Positions 8,460 through 15,672 of a stretch of DNA of 64,000 nt are shown one piece after another. Origin of the DNA: JACVCJ01 sp052437175 (GTDB lineage: Bacteria > Bacteroidota > Bacteroidia > CAIKAF01); assembly GCA_052437175.1 (NCBI GenBank), contig JBQVOK010000004.1, positions 124,001-188,000 of the forward strand, given 5' to 3'. Positions within the stretch are counted from its first letter, which is position 1. Each line of letters begins with the position of its first letter. Made by a program: the position numbers and the translations under genes. The notes below the pieces were generated by a model. The model did not search any database and had not been told where the DNA came from. It saw only the letters and a list, made by a program, of their open reading frames with translations.

Positions 8460-9344
8460 ATGAATAAAGCGGTCTCGGTACTTCTTGTAGGTATCCTGTT
8501 CTTTATCATCAGCATCAGTGTACACTCCGTAGAGAATTATACGGTGACCTGCATTGTGCTTATTTTCCTGGCACTTATCGGAAGTCTCGGTACCTACCGC
8601 CTCCGTAATTACCTGGGAAACATGCACTGGCTGCTGCCTATGCCGGTAGCCCTGTTTTACCCTACGGTGTATTTCCTGCTGCAGTACGTTGCTGAAGAAT
8701 CGCCTTCCATCTATTGTTTTGTGTTCTCCACACTGCATGCGCTGTCCTATGTATTGTTCTGGTACGTGCTCAAAGCGGGCAAAAGCAGGATACGCACGGC
8801 CGTTTTCCTGCTGCTTACCCTGCTGGCACTGATCGCTACGGCGTATTATTTTTCGTCGCTGTACTCGTCCTACGCACACCAGCGTGAAACACATATCGAA
8901 CTGCCGAGCTTTTCGCTGCTGAATACAAAAGGCGATACCCTGGATTCTAAAGAACTGTTCGAGAATAAAGTAGTGGTGCTCGATTTCTGGACCATCCACT
9001 GTAAACCCTGCCGCGAAGCCCTGCCTATGCTGCAGGACCTGCGTACGATCTATGCCGGCCAGGGGAACGTAAAGATATACAGTGTGAATACCGGAAAGGA
9101 AGACTCTATGAAGGAAATGAAGGCCTATCTGAGTGAAGCAGGTGACGAAATAGCCGAAGAACATGTGCTGTACGACCTGGATTCCCGGATGAGCAGTTTC
9201 CTCAACATCAGTTATGTGCCGCGCTACTGCATTATCGGTAAGGACGGCGCCATTCATTTCGAGAACCAGGGCTTTGTACGTGTAAATTCACTGCACTACC
9301 GCCAGTGGTTCGAAGAACGGATCGATATCCTGCTGGTGCGGTAA
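8460..9344 (+). CDS. Membrane-anchored TlpA/thioredoxin-like oxidoreductase
   Basis: The 294-residue protein has about four hydrophobic segments in the first 135 residues, then a thioredoxin-fold domain (about 145-290) with the motif DFWTIHCKPCREALPML (Cys181-Lys-Pro-Cys184) and a cis-Pro region near VPRYCIIGKDG. The catalytic domain should face the periplasm. It is probably co-transcribed with the Cys-rich fulvocin-like lipoprotein upstream, and a strong terminator closes the unit. A role in disulfide handling of that partner is inferred from the neighbourhood; general TlpA/ResA-type reductase activity is the alternative. Confidence 0.85.
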   Translation: MNKAVSVLLVGILFFIISISVHSVENYTVTCIVLIFLALIGSLGTYRLRNYLGNMHWLLPMPVALFYPTVYFLLQYVAEESPSIYCFVFSTLHALSYVLFWYVLKAGKSRIRTAVFLLLTLLALIATAYYFSSLYSSYAHQRETHIELPSFSLLNTKGDTLDSKELFENKVVVLDFWTIHCKPCREALPMLQDLRTIYAGQGNVKIYSVNTGKEDSMKEMKAYLSEAGDEIAEEHVLYDLDSRMSSFLNISYVPRYCIIGKDGAIHFENQGFVRVNSLHYRQWFEERIDILLVR

Positions 9345-9368
9345 AACCTAACGATAAAACATTTTTTC

Positions 9369-9396
9369 AACATACCCGCGAGGGTATGTTTTTTTT
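9369..9396 (+). terminator. Strong intrinsic terminator
   Basis: A perfect 9-bp stem (AACATACCC / GGGTATGTT) closes a GCGA tetraloop and is followed by a T-tract. It ends the fulvocin-like / thioredoxin unit. Confidence 0.9.
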
Positions 9397-9401
9397 CTTA
9401 T

Positions 9402-9415
9402 ATTTGATATCAAAT
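9402..9415. repeat. 14-bp perfect palindrome upstream of the SPFH gene
   Basis: ATTTGATATCAAAT is its own reverse complement, and the half TTGATAT recurs at 9415-9421. It sits 10 nt before the ATG at 9425, where an operator would be expected. The downstream Arc-type gene is a candidate binder, but this is unproven. Confidence 0.45.
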
Positions 9416-9424
9416 TGATATTAT

Positions 9425-10300
9425 ATGAATACTAAATCGCAAACTTCGCCCGAAAAAGAATTCAAACCCATGAGCGGTGCCGCCGTGTTCTTACTTATGG
9501 TAGTGGTACTGGCCATATCCGTATATCTTTTTATCGGGGGACTGAACCTGGAATGGCTGGGCATAACCCTGATGACCCTGCTGTTTCTGCTGATGCCGGG
9601 CTTTTTCGTGGTAGACCCCAATACCTCGCGTGTGATGATATTCTTCGGTACCTATAAAGGCACGGTAAAAAAGAACGGCTTCTTCTATGCCAACCCCTTC
9701 ATGGGTAAGCGTAAGGTATCCCTGCGTGCGCGCAACCTGGAAACCCAGGCCATAAAGGTGAACGACAAGATGGGTAACCCCATTATGATCGGCACCGTGG
9801 TGGTATGGAAAGTGGAAGATACCTTCAAGGCCCTGTTTGAGGTAGAGAAATACGAGGAGTTTATCAAGACCCAGAGTGAATCGGCCATACGTCAGCTGGC
9901 CGGAGCCTATTCCTACGATAACCTGGAAGATGAACATGCCAGCATTACGCTGCGTTCCGATGCCAAAGAAGTGAACGAACTGCTGGAGCAGGAAATTGCG
10001 GACCGCCTTGTGATCGCCGGTATACACGTGATCGAGGCCCGCATTACGCACCTGGCCTATTCTTCGGAAATTGCCGGAGCCATGCTGCAGCGCCAGCAGG
10101 CCACCGCGGTGGTAGCTGCCCGTCAGAAAATTGTGGAAGGAGCCGTGGGTATGGTAGAGATGGCCCTGGACGAACTGAGCAAGAAACAGATCGTACACCT
10201 GGACGAAGAACGTAAAGCCGCCATGGTAAGCAACCTCATGGTGGTGCTCTGCTCGGATAAAGCCGCCAGTCCGGTGGTGAATACGGGAACTCTATACTAA
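9425..10300 (+). CDS. SPFH/band-7 (stomatin-like) membrane protein
   Basis: The 291-residue protein starts with two hydrophobic segments forming a hairpin (about 18-38 and 45-60), then an SPFH domain (from VVDPNTSRVMIFFGTYKGTV through VVWKVEDTFKALF and YSSEIAGAMLQRQQA) and a short C-terminal helix. Such proteins form large membrane-bound rings that organise lipid microdomains or protease complexes. In Bacteroidota this type is regularly followed by a small Arc-type DNA-binding protein, which matches the broken gene starting at 10307. A 14-bp palindrome lies just upstream. Confidence 0.88.
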   Translation: MNTKSQTSPEKEFKPMSGAAVFLLMVVVLAISVYLFIGGLNLEWLGITLMTLLFLLMPGFFVVDPNTSRVMIFFGTYKGTVKKNGFFYANPFMGKRKVSLRARNLETQAIKVNDKMGNPIMIGTVVVWKVEDTFKALFEVEKYEEFIKTQSESAIRQLAGAYSYDNLEDEHASITLRSDAKEVNELLEQEIADRLVIAGIHVIEARITHLAYSSEIAGAMLQRQQATAVVAARQKIVEGAVGMVEMALDELSKKQIVHLDEERKAAMVSNLMVVLCSDKAASPVVNTGTLY

Positions 10301-10306
10301 ATTCAG

Positions 10307-10457
10307 ATTGCTGATAAAAAGAAATCATTTGAGCTCCGTAAGTATGAAGAAAAGTATAATATGCTCGAGAAATTTGATGACGACGAGATTCTCAGTGTCA
10401 ANNNNNNNNNNGCATAAAGCCTTGAAAGATGCGGGGCGCTTGAAAAAATCAAAATAA
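10307..10457 (+). pseudogene. Arc-type ribbon-helix-helix protein, interrupted by assembly gap
   Basis: Starting 6 nt after the SPFH stop, the frame from an ATT codon reads IADKKKSFELR-KYEEKYNMLEK-FDDDEILSVN up to the N-run, and after the gap a second frame reads HKALKDAGRLKKSK then stop. Together these match the small Arc-family protein that normally follows this SPFH gene. The ten Ns do not keep the frame (GCA TAA would follow in phase); about 21 missing bases would restore it. The lack of an ATG and several odd residues next to the gap suggest base-call errors, so the gene is probably intact in the organism. Confidence 0.65.
10402..10411. other. Assembly gap (10 N)
   Basis: Ten Ns interrupt the Arc-type gene. 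The count is probably a placeholder, because the flanking coding frames do not join with ten bases. Confidence 0.98.
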
Positions 10458-10482
10458 AAGCGACAGATTATAGGTTTGTTAG

Positions 10483-10514
10483 GTGCCTTTCTTTACGGAG
10501 AGGCACTTTTTTTT
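10483..10514 (+). terminator. Intrinsic terminator after the SPFH/Arc unit
   Basis: A 9-bp stem (GTGCCTTTC / GAGAGGCAC, one T-G wobble) closes a 6-nt loop and is followed by eight Ts. Confidence 0.85.
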
Positions 10515-10537
10515 GCCGGATTCCGTAGAATTCAAAA

Positions 10538-10560
10538 TAGTCTACTAATTTTGTGGACTA
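10538..10560. promoter_or_regulatory. Dyad operator overlapping the -7 box of the DUF4395 gene
   Basis: TAGTCTAC, seven bases, then GTGGACTA form an inverted repeat with one mismatch. The spacer contains the -7 element TAATTTTG (10546-10553), so a bound protein would block RNA polymerase. The same architecture recurs at 31192-31214 in front of the SsuD-like gene. Confidence 0.65.
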
Positions 10561-10575
10561 ATAAGTAAAGATACG

Positions 10576-11013
10576 ATGCAAACAGAATGTCCTGTATCCG
10601 GGGAACGCGTGAACGAACGTGTGGTGCGCACGGTAGCCGCACAGGTATTGTTCCTGCTGCTGGCTGGTTTTTTCCTGGACCAGCCCTGGATCTTTGCGAT
10701 CCTTGCCTTTGATTTTGCCGAACGCACCTGGCGTGGCGGTACCTATAGTCCGCTGCGTGCACTGGCGGCATTGCTGGTGAAATGGTCGGGAGCGGCGCCC
10801 GTATTCACCGATGCGGCTCCTAAGAAATTCGCCGCCGGGGTAGGCACGCTGTTTTCGGTGCTGATGGTCGTTTTTCTGTATTTTGAATGGAAATGGGCCT
10901 CTATCGTTACCGGGGCGGTTTTTGGCAGCTGTGCCCTGCTGGAAAGTGCCGCCGGTTTCTGCGTGGGTTGTTATGTATACAGCTGGCTGCGTCGTTTTCG
11001 CCTGATCGCATAG
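10576..11013 (+). CDS. DUF4395 family membrane protein
   Basis: The 145-residue protein opens with CPVSGERVNERVVR, the family's conserved N-terminal CPV motif, and has about four membrane segments (two before residue 60, two after 90) and a late GFCVGCYVYS motif with a CxxC pair. DUF4395 genes in other bacteria often lie near thioredoxin- or rhodanese-type sulfur genes. The promoter carries the dyad operator described above, shared with an alkanesulfonate-monooxygenase-like gene, which supports a link to sulfur supply. The biochemical function is not known. Confidence 0.8.
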   Translation: MQTECPVSGERVNERVVRTVAAQVLFLLLAGFFLDQPWIFAILAFDFAERTWRGGTYSPLRALAALLVKWSGAAPVFTDAAPKKFAAGVGTLFSVLMVVFLYFEWKWASIVTGAVFGSCALLESAAGFCVGCYVYSWLRRFRLIA

Positions 11014-11053
11014 GGGAGAGGCCTGTTTTTTAGGCAAAGCGCCGAAATGGATG

Positions 11054-11061
11054 TATTTTTG
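11054..11061 (+). promoter_or_regulatory. -7 promoter element of mnmE (TATTTTTG)
   Basis: This exact TAnnTTTG match ends 4 nt before the ATG at 11066, implying a leaderless or near-leaderless mRNA. It also argues against the in-frame ATG at 11051, which lies upstream of it. Confidence 0.6.
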
Positions 11062-11065
11062 CAGC

Positions 11066-12433
11066 ATGATCTTACAGCAGGACACCATTGCCGCCATTGC
11101 CACGCCCCAGGGTGCGGGCGCCATAGGCATTATACGTATCAGCGGTCCGGCCGCCTTCGATATCGTACAGGCTGCCTGGAAGGGCCGTAATCTGAAAGAG
11201 GCCGCCTCGCATACCCTGCACCTGGGCACCCTGCTCAATGCAGAAGGCGAACAGATCGACGAAGCGGTGGCCAGCCTGTTCCGGGCGCCGCGTTCGTATA
11301 CGATGGAAGATACCATCGAGCTGTCCTGCCACGGTTCTTCCTATATTTTACAGAAAGTAATGGAACGCCTGCTGCAGCTGGGCGCCCGGGCTGCCGAGCC
11401 GGGGGAGTTCACACAGCGGGCCTTTCTCAACGGCCGTTTCGATCTTTCCCAGGCAGAGGCGGTGGCCGATCTTATTGCTTCTTCTTCACAGAAAAGTCAC
11501 CGTATGGCCATGCAGCAGATGCGCGGCGGGGTGAGTAACGATATAAAGGCCCTGCGCGAAGAACTGGTCCATTTTGCATCGCTGATCGAGCTGGAACTCG
11601 ATTTTGGCGAAGAAGACGTGGAATTTGCCAGTCGCGAAGACCTGCTGCGGCTTATAGCAAAGATCGACACGCATATACGAAAACTGATCCATTCCTTTAA
11701 ACTCGGAAATGCCATTAAGAACGGTGTTCCCGTTGCGATCGTGGGCAAACCCAATGCGGGTAAAAGTACCCTGCTGAATGCCCTGCTGAACGAAGAAAAA
11801 GCCATTGTAAGCGATATTGCCGGCACCACGCGAGACGTAGTGGAAGACATCCTGAACATCGACGGACTGCAGTTCCGCCTGATGGATACGGCCGGTCTGC
11901 GCGAAACCTCGGATACCATAGAGGCCATCGGGGTACAGCGTACCTACGAGCGTATGCGCGGCAGCAGCATTATCCTGTACGTATTTGATGCCGGTACCGA
12001 TACGCCTGCCGAAGTGCGAAATGTATACGAAAACTACCGCCGGGAATATCCCCTGGCCGAGATCATCTGTATCGCCAATAAAACCGATCTGCTGGCCGAC
12101 CGGGAATACACGGCCGACTTTCCCGTACTGCGCATTTCTGCCCGCGAAAAGCAGGGCATCGAAGCCATCCGGGAGGCGTTGCGCACAGCGGCGGGTACCG
12201 AAGGCTATGGCGAAAGCGATGTGATCATTAGCAACCTGCGCCATGTGCAGGCCCTGGACCGTTCGGCCGACTTCCTGGACCGCGCCCGTACGGCCATCGA
12301 AAGCGGCCTCTCCGGCGACCTGGTGGCCATGGACATACGCACCGCCCTGCGCTACCTGGGCGAGATCACCGGTCACGTAGACGTAGAAGAACTGCTGGGG
12401 AATATCTTCAGTAAGTTTTGCATCGGGAAGTAA
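11066..12433 (+). CDS. mnmE: tRNA modification GTPase MnmE
   Basis: The 455-residue protein has the folate-binding TrmE N-domain (DTIAAIATPQGAGAIGIIR; GEFTQRAFLNGRFDLSQAEA), a G domain with Walker A GKPNAGKST at about 226-234, the DIAGTTRD switch, DTAGLRE and NKTD, and the C-terminal FCIGK box whose Cys is essential. With MnmG it installs the 5-aminomethyl-type group on U34 of several tRNAs. The start at 11066 follows directly on a -7 box. The 3' end is an integration site: the last codons are part of an 18-bp direct repeat that recurs at 17787-17804, and the sequence after the stop is A+T-rich island DNA. The protein itself remains full length. Confidence 0.97.
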   Translation: MILQQDTIAAIATPQGAGAIGIIRISGPAAFDIVQAAWKGRNLKEAASHTLHLGTLLNAEGEQIDEAVASLFRAPRSYTMEDTIELSCHGSSYILQKVMERLLQLGARAAEPGEFTQRAFLNGRFDLSQAEAVADLIASSSQKSHRMAMQQMRGGVSNDIKALREELVHFASLIELELDFGEEDVEFASREDLLRLIAKIDTHIRKLIHSFKLGNAIKNGVPVAIVGKPNAGKSTLLNALLNEEKAIVSDIAGTTRDVVEDILNIDGLQFRLMDTAGLRETSDTIEAIGVQRTYERMRGSSIILYVFDAGTDTPAEVRNVYENYRREYPLAEIICIANKTDLLADREYTADFPVLRISAREKQGIEAIREALRTAAGTEGYGESDVIISNLRHVQALDRSADFLDRARTAIESGLSGDLVAMDIRTALRYLGEITGHVDVEELLGNIFSKFCIGK

Positions 12434-12439
12434 AAGTCC
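12422..12439 (+). repeat. Left direct repeat (attL-like)
   Basis: ATCGGGAAGTAAAAGTCC spans the last codons and stop of mnmE plus six bases. It is identical to 17787-17804. Confidence 0.9.
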
Positions 12440-12594
12440 AAAACAACCTGATAGTAATTTTTGCAAAAAGTAACAAATGTTGACTGAATAGGGGGGATTT
12501 TCACAAAAGAAAAGAGAGCTTGTGTAGCAAGCTTGGCGGTATTGTTTAGTTGAAGACCAGTTTCTAAATTCGATGGAAGTCCTATATATTGACG

Positions 12595-13257
12595 ATGAAA
12601 CATAAAATCAAAAGAAGGAATTGGCATAAAGATAATAGGCCAGTTGTTTTTGAATATTTCGGTGGAATTTGCCAAGAATGCAAGTTGCAATTAACACCCA
12701 TTGATAAATGGGACATTCATCATATTCATTACCATTATCATGGTAAATTATATGAAACTGGTGCCTTAGAGTTGATTGAAAAAAAGGTAATTACTTTGCT
12801 TTGTAGGCCATGTCATAATGTTCGGCATACGGCTATAGACCCTGACAATCCTCACCATTTGGAAAACAAATATCCTTGCGAAGAATGTGGGAAGAATGAA
12901 AGGGGGATTTTTGACCGTAAAAAGAATGAAAACCTTGAGAAGTTGCTTTGTAGAAAATGTTTTCAGAAATGGAGGGCAACTAATTTAAATTTGTTGGAAA
13001 TATGCGAAAACTGTGGGCAGAAAGAATTAGGTTTAACTATGGTAATGAAGGCAGAAAGCTTGGACAAGCTGCTTTGTAGATTATGTCTTAAGCAGAAAAG
13101 GGCGGAATATCTTGGTAAATATGAAAAGTGTGAAATTTGTGGGAAGCATGAAGGAGGATTGACGAGGAGAAAGGAGAATTATAATTTAGAAAAACTATTA
13201 TGTGTTCGATGTTTTGAGTATCACAGAAAAGGTGTTTCACAAGGGTCATTGTTTTGA
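12595..13257 (+). CDS. HNH endonuclease-like protein with three tandem zinc ribbons
   Basis: The 220-residue protein starts with an HNH-type domain: CQEC at about 28-31, the core WDIHHIHYHYHGK, and CRPCHNVRH, which would bind zinc and a catalytic metal. Three repeats of about 42 residues follow, each CxxCG-x2-E-x-G ... L(E/D)KLLCxxC, i.e. four-Cys zinc ribbons that probably bind nucleic acid. A TTG start two codons upstream (12589) is possible; the ATG was preferred. It is the first gene inside the island and faces the CBASS operon tail to tail. It may be a defence nuclease, but no target is shown. Confidence 0.75.
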   Translation: MKHKIKRRNWHKDNRPVVFEYFGGICQECKLQLTPIDKWDIHHIHYHYHGKLYETGALELIEKKVITLLCRPCHNVRHTAIDPDNPHHLENKYPCEECGKNERGIFDRKKNENLEKLLCRKCFQKWRATNLNLLEICENCGQKELGLTMVMKAESLDKLLCRLCLKQKRAEYLGKYEKCEICGKHEGGLTRRKENYNLEKLLCVRCFEYHRKGVSQGSLF

Positions 13258-13320
13258 TTATTAACCTTCCTTTTTTCTAGCCGTTTTAAATATTTCTATT
13301 AGCTTCCGCGGCAGGAGTGT

Positions 13321-13761
13321 TCAATGCTTGATTTCTTTACCCAGCCATACCCCATATTTTTTCCATTGTTCATAGAATACTATCCATTCGCTTATCCAAG
13401 GGAGCATTTTAAAAAGAGGTATTTTGCCAAATAAGGGTTGGTCAATTGTGGGGTGGTACAAACAAAGGGATAAATCTGAATATAAATGAATGGCTTTATT
13501 GTATTTAATAGACTTATCATTAATGTATATTCGGTCGTATCTGTTGTTGTAAAATGGAGAATATAAAATGAAAATTTCATATTTTTTATTCCCAGAATTT
13601 AATACACCTTTTCCTATTAACAATTTGTCTTGCGTATTAATATGAAATTTTACCCAGTCAAAATGCTCCTCCACTAGTAGCTTTTGTATACTAAGGAAAA
13701 TATACCAGTCTTTTTGGTGGTTTTTGCTAATATTCTCCTCCGAAATTGTGATGAGATTCAT
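13321..13761 (-). CDS. E2-like protein of type II (short) CBASS
   Basis: From the Met at 13761 this is 146 residues. The C-terminal half carries the features of CBASS E2 domains: SLCLYHP with the candidate catalytic Cys100, then LPWISEWIVFYEQW and the ending GVWLGKEIKH. E2 proteins of this kind act without an E1 or JAB partner to attach the CD-NTase to other molecules and prime it. The gene overlaps the 3' end of the CD-NTase gene by 35 nt, indicating translational coupling. A longer start at 13824 would overlap by about 100 nt and is less likely. No E1 (Cap2 adenylation domain) or JAB (Cap3) gene is present. Confidence 0.75.
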   Translation of the reverse strand: MNLITISEENISKNHQKDWYIFLSIQKLLVEEHFDWVKFHINTQDKLLIGKGVLNSGNKKYEIFILYSPFYNNRYDRIYINDKSIKYNKAIHLYSDLSLCLYHPTIDQPLFGKIPLFKMLPWISEWIVFYEQWKKYGVWLGKEIKH

Positions 13762-14902
13762 TTTTGAGGCCTTCTCTAGTGTTGATATTACCTTTTGTGT
13801 TGGTGTAAGCATTACCACTAACAATTAATCCGCTGGATTTTATCAATGTATTGTTGGTAGATTTGGAAAATGCTTTAAACTGTTCGTTTAATGATTTTTT
13901 GTAAATTCCTTCCCCAAAAAGTTCAATATAGTCCTCCTTACTGGTTTCAAACGAATTTTTCAGATTTTGCCATTTTTTATAAAAATCGGTAATAAAATTG
14001 TAAAAGCTTTGATAATGGTTATTAGTCCAAGAATCGGTAAAATCTTCTTCTGGGTTTACTGGGTTTAAAACTTTAAATCTGAATCCCTTATCTACGGCTT
14101 CGGTGTAATCTGTCTTGATTCGGGATACTATTCCATCTATTGCTCCGAATATTGAATTTTCTCCGTCATAGAATTGTGCTGATAGGGTTGTTAATACTAT
14201 GCTTGAGACTTTGTAATCCTTGTTTTGGAAAAATATATCTCTATATCTTTTTAGTAATTGAACAGCCCTTTGCAGAGGAGTTTTTGAATAGAGTTCTTCG
14301 GGCAACGGCTCTGTTTCTACCCGCGCTTCAAGTAAGAGTGTATAATATTTGCCTAACATGGGTTCTTGTACCGAATTGGCAATGTTTAGAAACCAATTGG
14401 CAAATCCTTTTGGATTTCCAGAAGACCAGTCTTTAAGAGCTTTTTCAGGAATTTTGATAGCTTCTTTTTCTACATGGCTAGGCATACAGGCTGGCAGAAT
14501 ATCCATGTGAAAGTCCCCCTTATAATTTAGGCGAACGCACCGTTTTTTCTTTTCCATTATGGATTTATAGTAGGGGTTCTTTTCTAGGGCCTTAACCAGA
14601 GCATTATAAATTTGCTCTGGAGAATGATTGTGATAAGGGTCATAAATATGCAATACTGCATCTAGGTCAAAATCTTCATCATTAATGGGCTTAACCGTTA
14701 CGCCGATTCGTTTTGAACCCTGAGCATATACCTCTACAACCAAGCCGTCAAAAAAATCAATATCTTTCTTTAATAACTCATTCACCCCATTATAAGCCGA
14801 TTCCATTCTTTCTAATCTCGTCTTGTCCAATTGTAATTCTTGTGCAATTCGAGCCAAAAGTTCTTCACGCTGAAGGTCGTAATTTTTAAATATGTCTAAC
14901 AT
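13727..14902 (-). CDS. CD-NTase (cGAS/DncV-like cyclic oligonucleotide synthase)
   Basis: The 391-residue protein has the nucleotidyltransferase signature: GS motif at 62-63 (VYAQGSKRIG), the metal-binding pair Asp79 and Asp81 (DEDFDLDAVL) and the third acid Asp134 (KGDFHMDILPACM). The helical C-terminal domain follows (PLQRAVQLLKRYRDIFF). On phage infection such enzymes make a cyclic di- or trinucleotide that activates an effector. Its product cannot be predicted by eye. The C-terminus ends HHNFGGEY, with a Gly-Gly near the end that could matter for E2-type conjugation. It starts 2 nt after the upstream NUDIX gene's stop, within a tight operon. Confidence 0.9.
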   Translation of the reverse strand: MLDIFKNYDLQREELLARIAQELQLDKTRLERMESAYNGVNELLKKDIDFFDGLVVEVYAQGSKRIGVTVKPINDEDFDLDAVLHIYDPYHNHSPEQIYNALVKALEKNPYYKSIMEKKKRCVRLNYKGDFHMDILPACMPSHVEKEAIKIPEKALKDWSSGNPKGFANWFLNIANSVQEPMLGKYYTLLLEARVETEPLPEELYSKTPLQRAVQLLKRYRDIFFQNKDYKVSSIVLTTLSAQFYDGENSIFGAIDGIVSRIKTDYTEAVDKGFRFKVLNPVNPEEDFTDSWTNNHYQSFYNFITDFYKKWQNLKNSFETSKEDYIELFGEGIYKKSLNEQFKAFSKSTNNTLIKSSGLIVSGNAYTNTKGNINTREGLKNESHHNFGGEY

Positions 14903-14904
14903 GA

Positions 14905-15669
14905 TTACAAGTGTTTATTGATTACAAGTTTTGTGTGTTGGCCGATACGGGCGGTCTGTTTTCCATTTTCCATTAGCCGTAATTGTTCAATATCATCACA
15001 GCTCACAATTGCGAAGCCCTTTGATAAATCATTCCCTTGATTCGATAACTCGATTAATGCCTTTTTTTGGCTTTCATTTGGAATTAGTTCGAAGATATCG
15101 TAGATTAAAATCTCATAGCAGCTAAAAAAATCGCTCCATGTCAAATTCTTGGAGAATCTTCTGATATGTTTGTGGTCAATATGTTGAAAAATAATAGGGT
15201 CGAGAATACCCGCGTCAAGTAATTCTTCTTTGAACTCGCGTCTTGGGTCAGCTTCTCTTTCCACACCTTTTTCAAACCAATTCAGTACGTCCACAACATA
15301 TTTACCCTTAACCATAAACCTTAAGTCTGAGAAACTCTTTTCGTCAACATCCAGCCCGTTTTTTGCATTATCGGGCCGATATCCCCATTTATTGAATAGC
15401 ATATCGTCCCCATAGCGTTTATATGCCCCACCTACGGGTTGAAGTTGATTCTCAATTCGCCTGTTTAAAACAAGAAGATATTTGTTAGTGTTGGGAATCT
15501 GTATTTTATATAATCCACTCATTGAAAAACGGACATCCAAATTTTTGTACTTTCCGAATTTCGTTTTGAAGAATAAATAAAGGTGATTGCGGTTTTCCCA
15601 TGCTATCACTGCTCCCTTGGTAAAAAGGGGTTTGGCTAATGCTGTTAAAACTGTTAAAATTTCTGCCAT
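14905..15669 (-). CDS. SMODS-associated NUDIX protein, likely CBASS effector (Cap16-like)
   Basis: The 254-residue protein has a moderately hydrophobic N-terminal stretch (about 4-24), then a beta-rich segment and a NUDIX fold: GGAYKRYGDDMLF, then a degenerate NUDIX box at about 135-156 (GVEREADPRREFKEELLDAG) that keeps the REFKEEL helix. NUDIX proteins of this kind sit next to CD-NTases and act as effectors, some membrane-anchored (TM-NUDIX, Cap16). The expected role is to be switched on by the cyclic nucleotide and stop cell growth; hydrolysis of the signal is the alternative. It lies between the 57-aa gene (3-nt gap) and the CD-NTase gene (2-nt gap). Confidence 0.75.
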   Translation of the reverse strand: MAEILTVLTALAKPLFTKGAVIAWENRNHLYLFFKTKFGKYKNLDVRFSMSGLYKIQIPNTNKYLLVLNRRIENQLQPVGGAYKRYGDDMLFNKWGYRPDNAKNGLDVDEKSFSDLRFMVKGKYVVDVLNWFEKGVEREADPRREFKEELLDAGILDPIIFQHIDHKHIRRFSKNLTWSDFFSCYEILIYDIFELIPNESQKKALIELSNQGNDLSKGFAIVSCDDIEQLRLMENGKQTARIGQHTKLVINKHL

Positions 15670-15672
15670 GGA

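Noticed and set aside
8418..9257. A 279-residue minus-strand frame over the thioredoxin-like gene
   Set aside because: The plus-strand gene has membrane helices and the CKPC motif; the antisense frame is low-complexity His/Gln-rich.
12570..12581. GGAAGTCC near the HNH gene as a third attachment-site copy
   Set aside because: It matches only a few bases of the 18-bp repeat and is likely chance.
12595..13257. The HNH protein as the CBASS effector
   Set aside because: It lies on the opposite strand with no co-transcription, lacks a SAVED or other nucleotide-sensing domain, and the NUDIX protein already fills the effector place.
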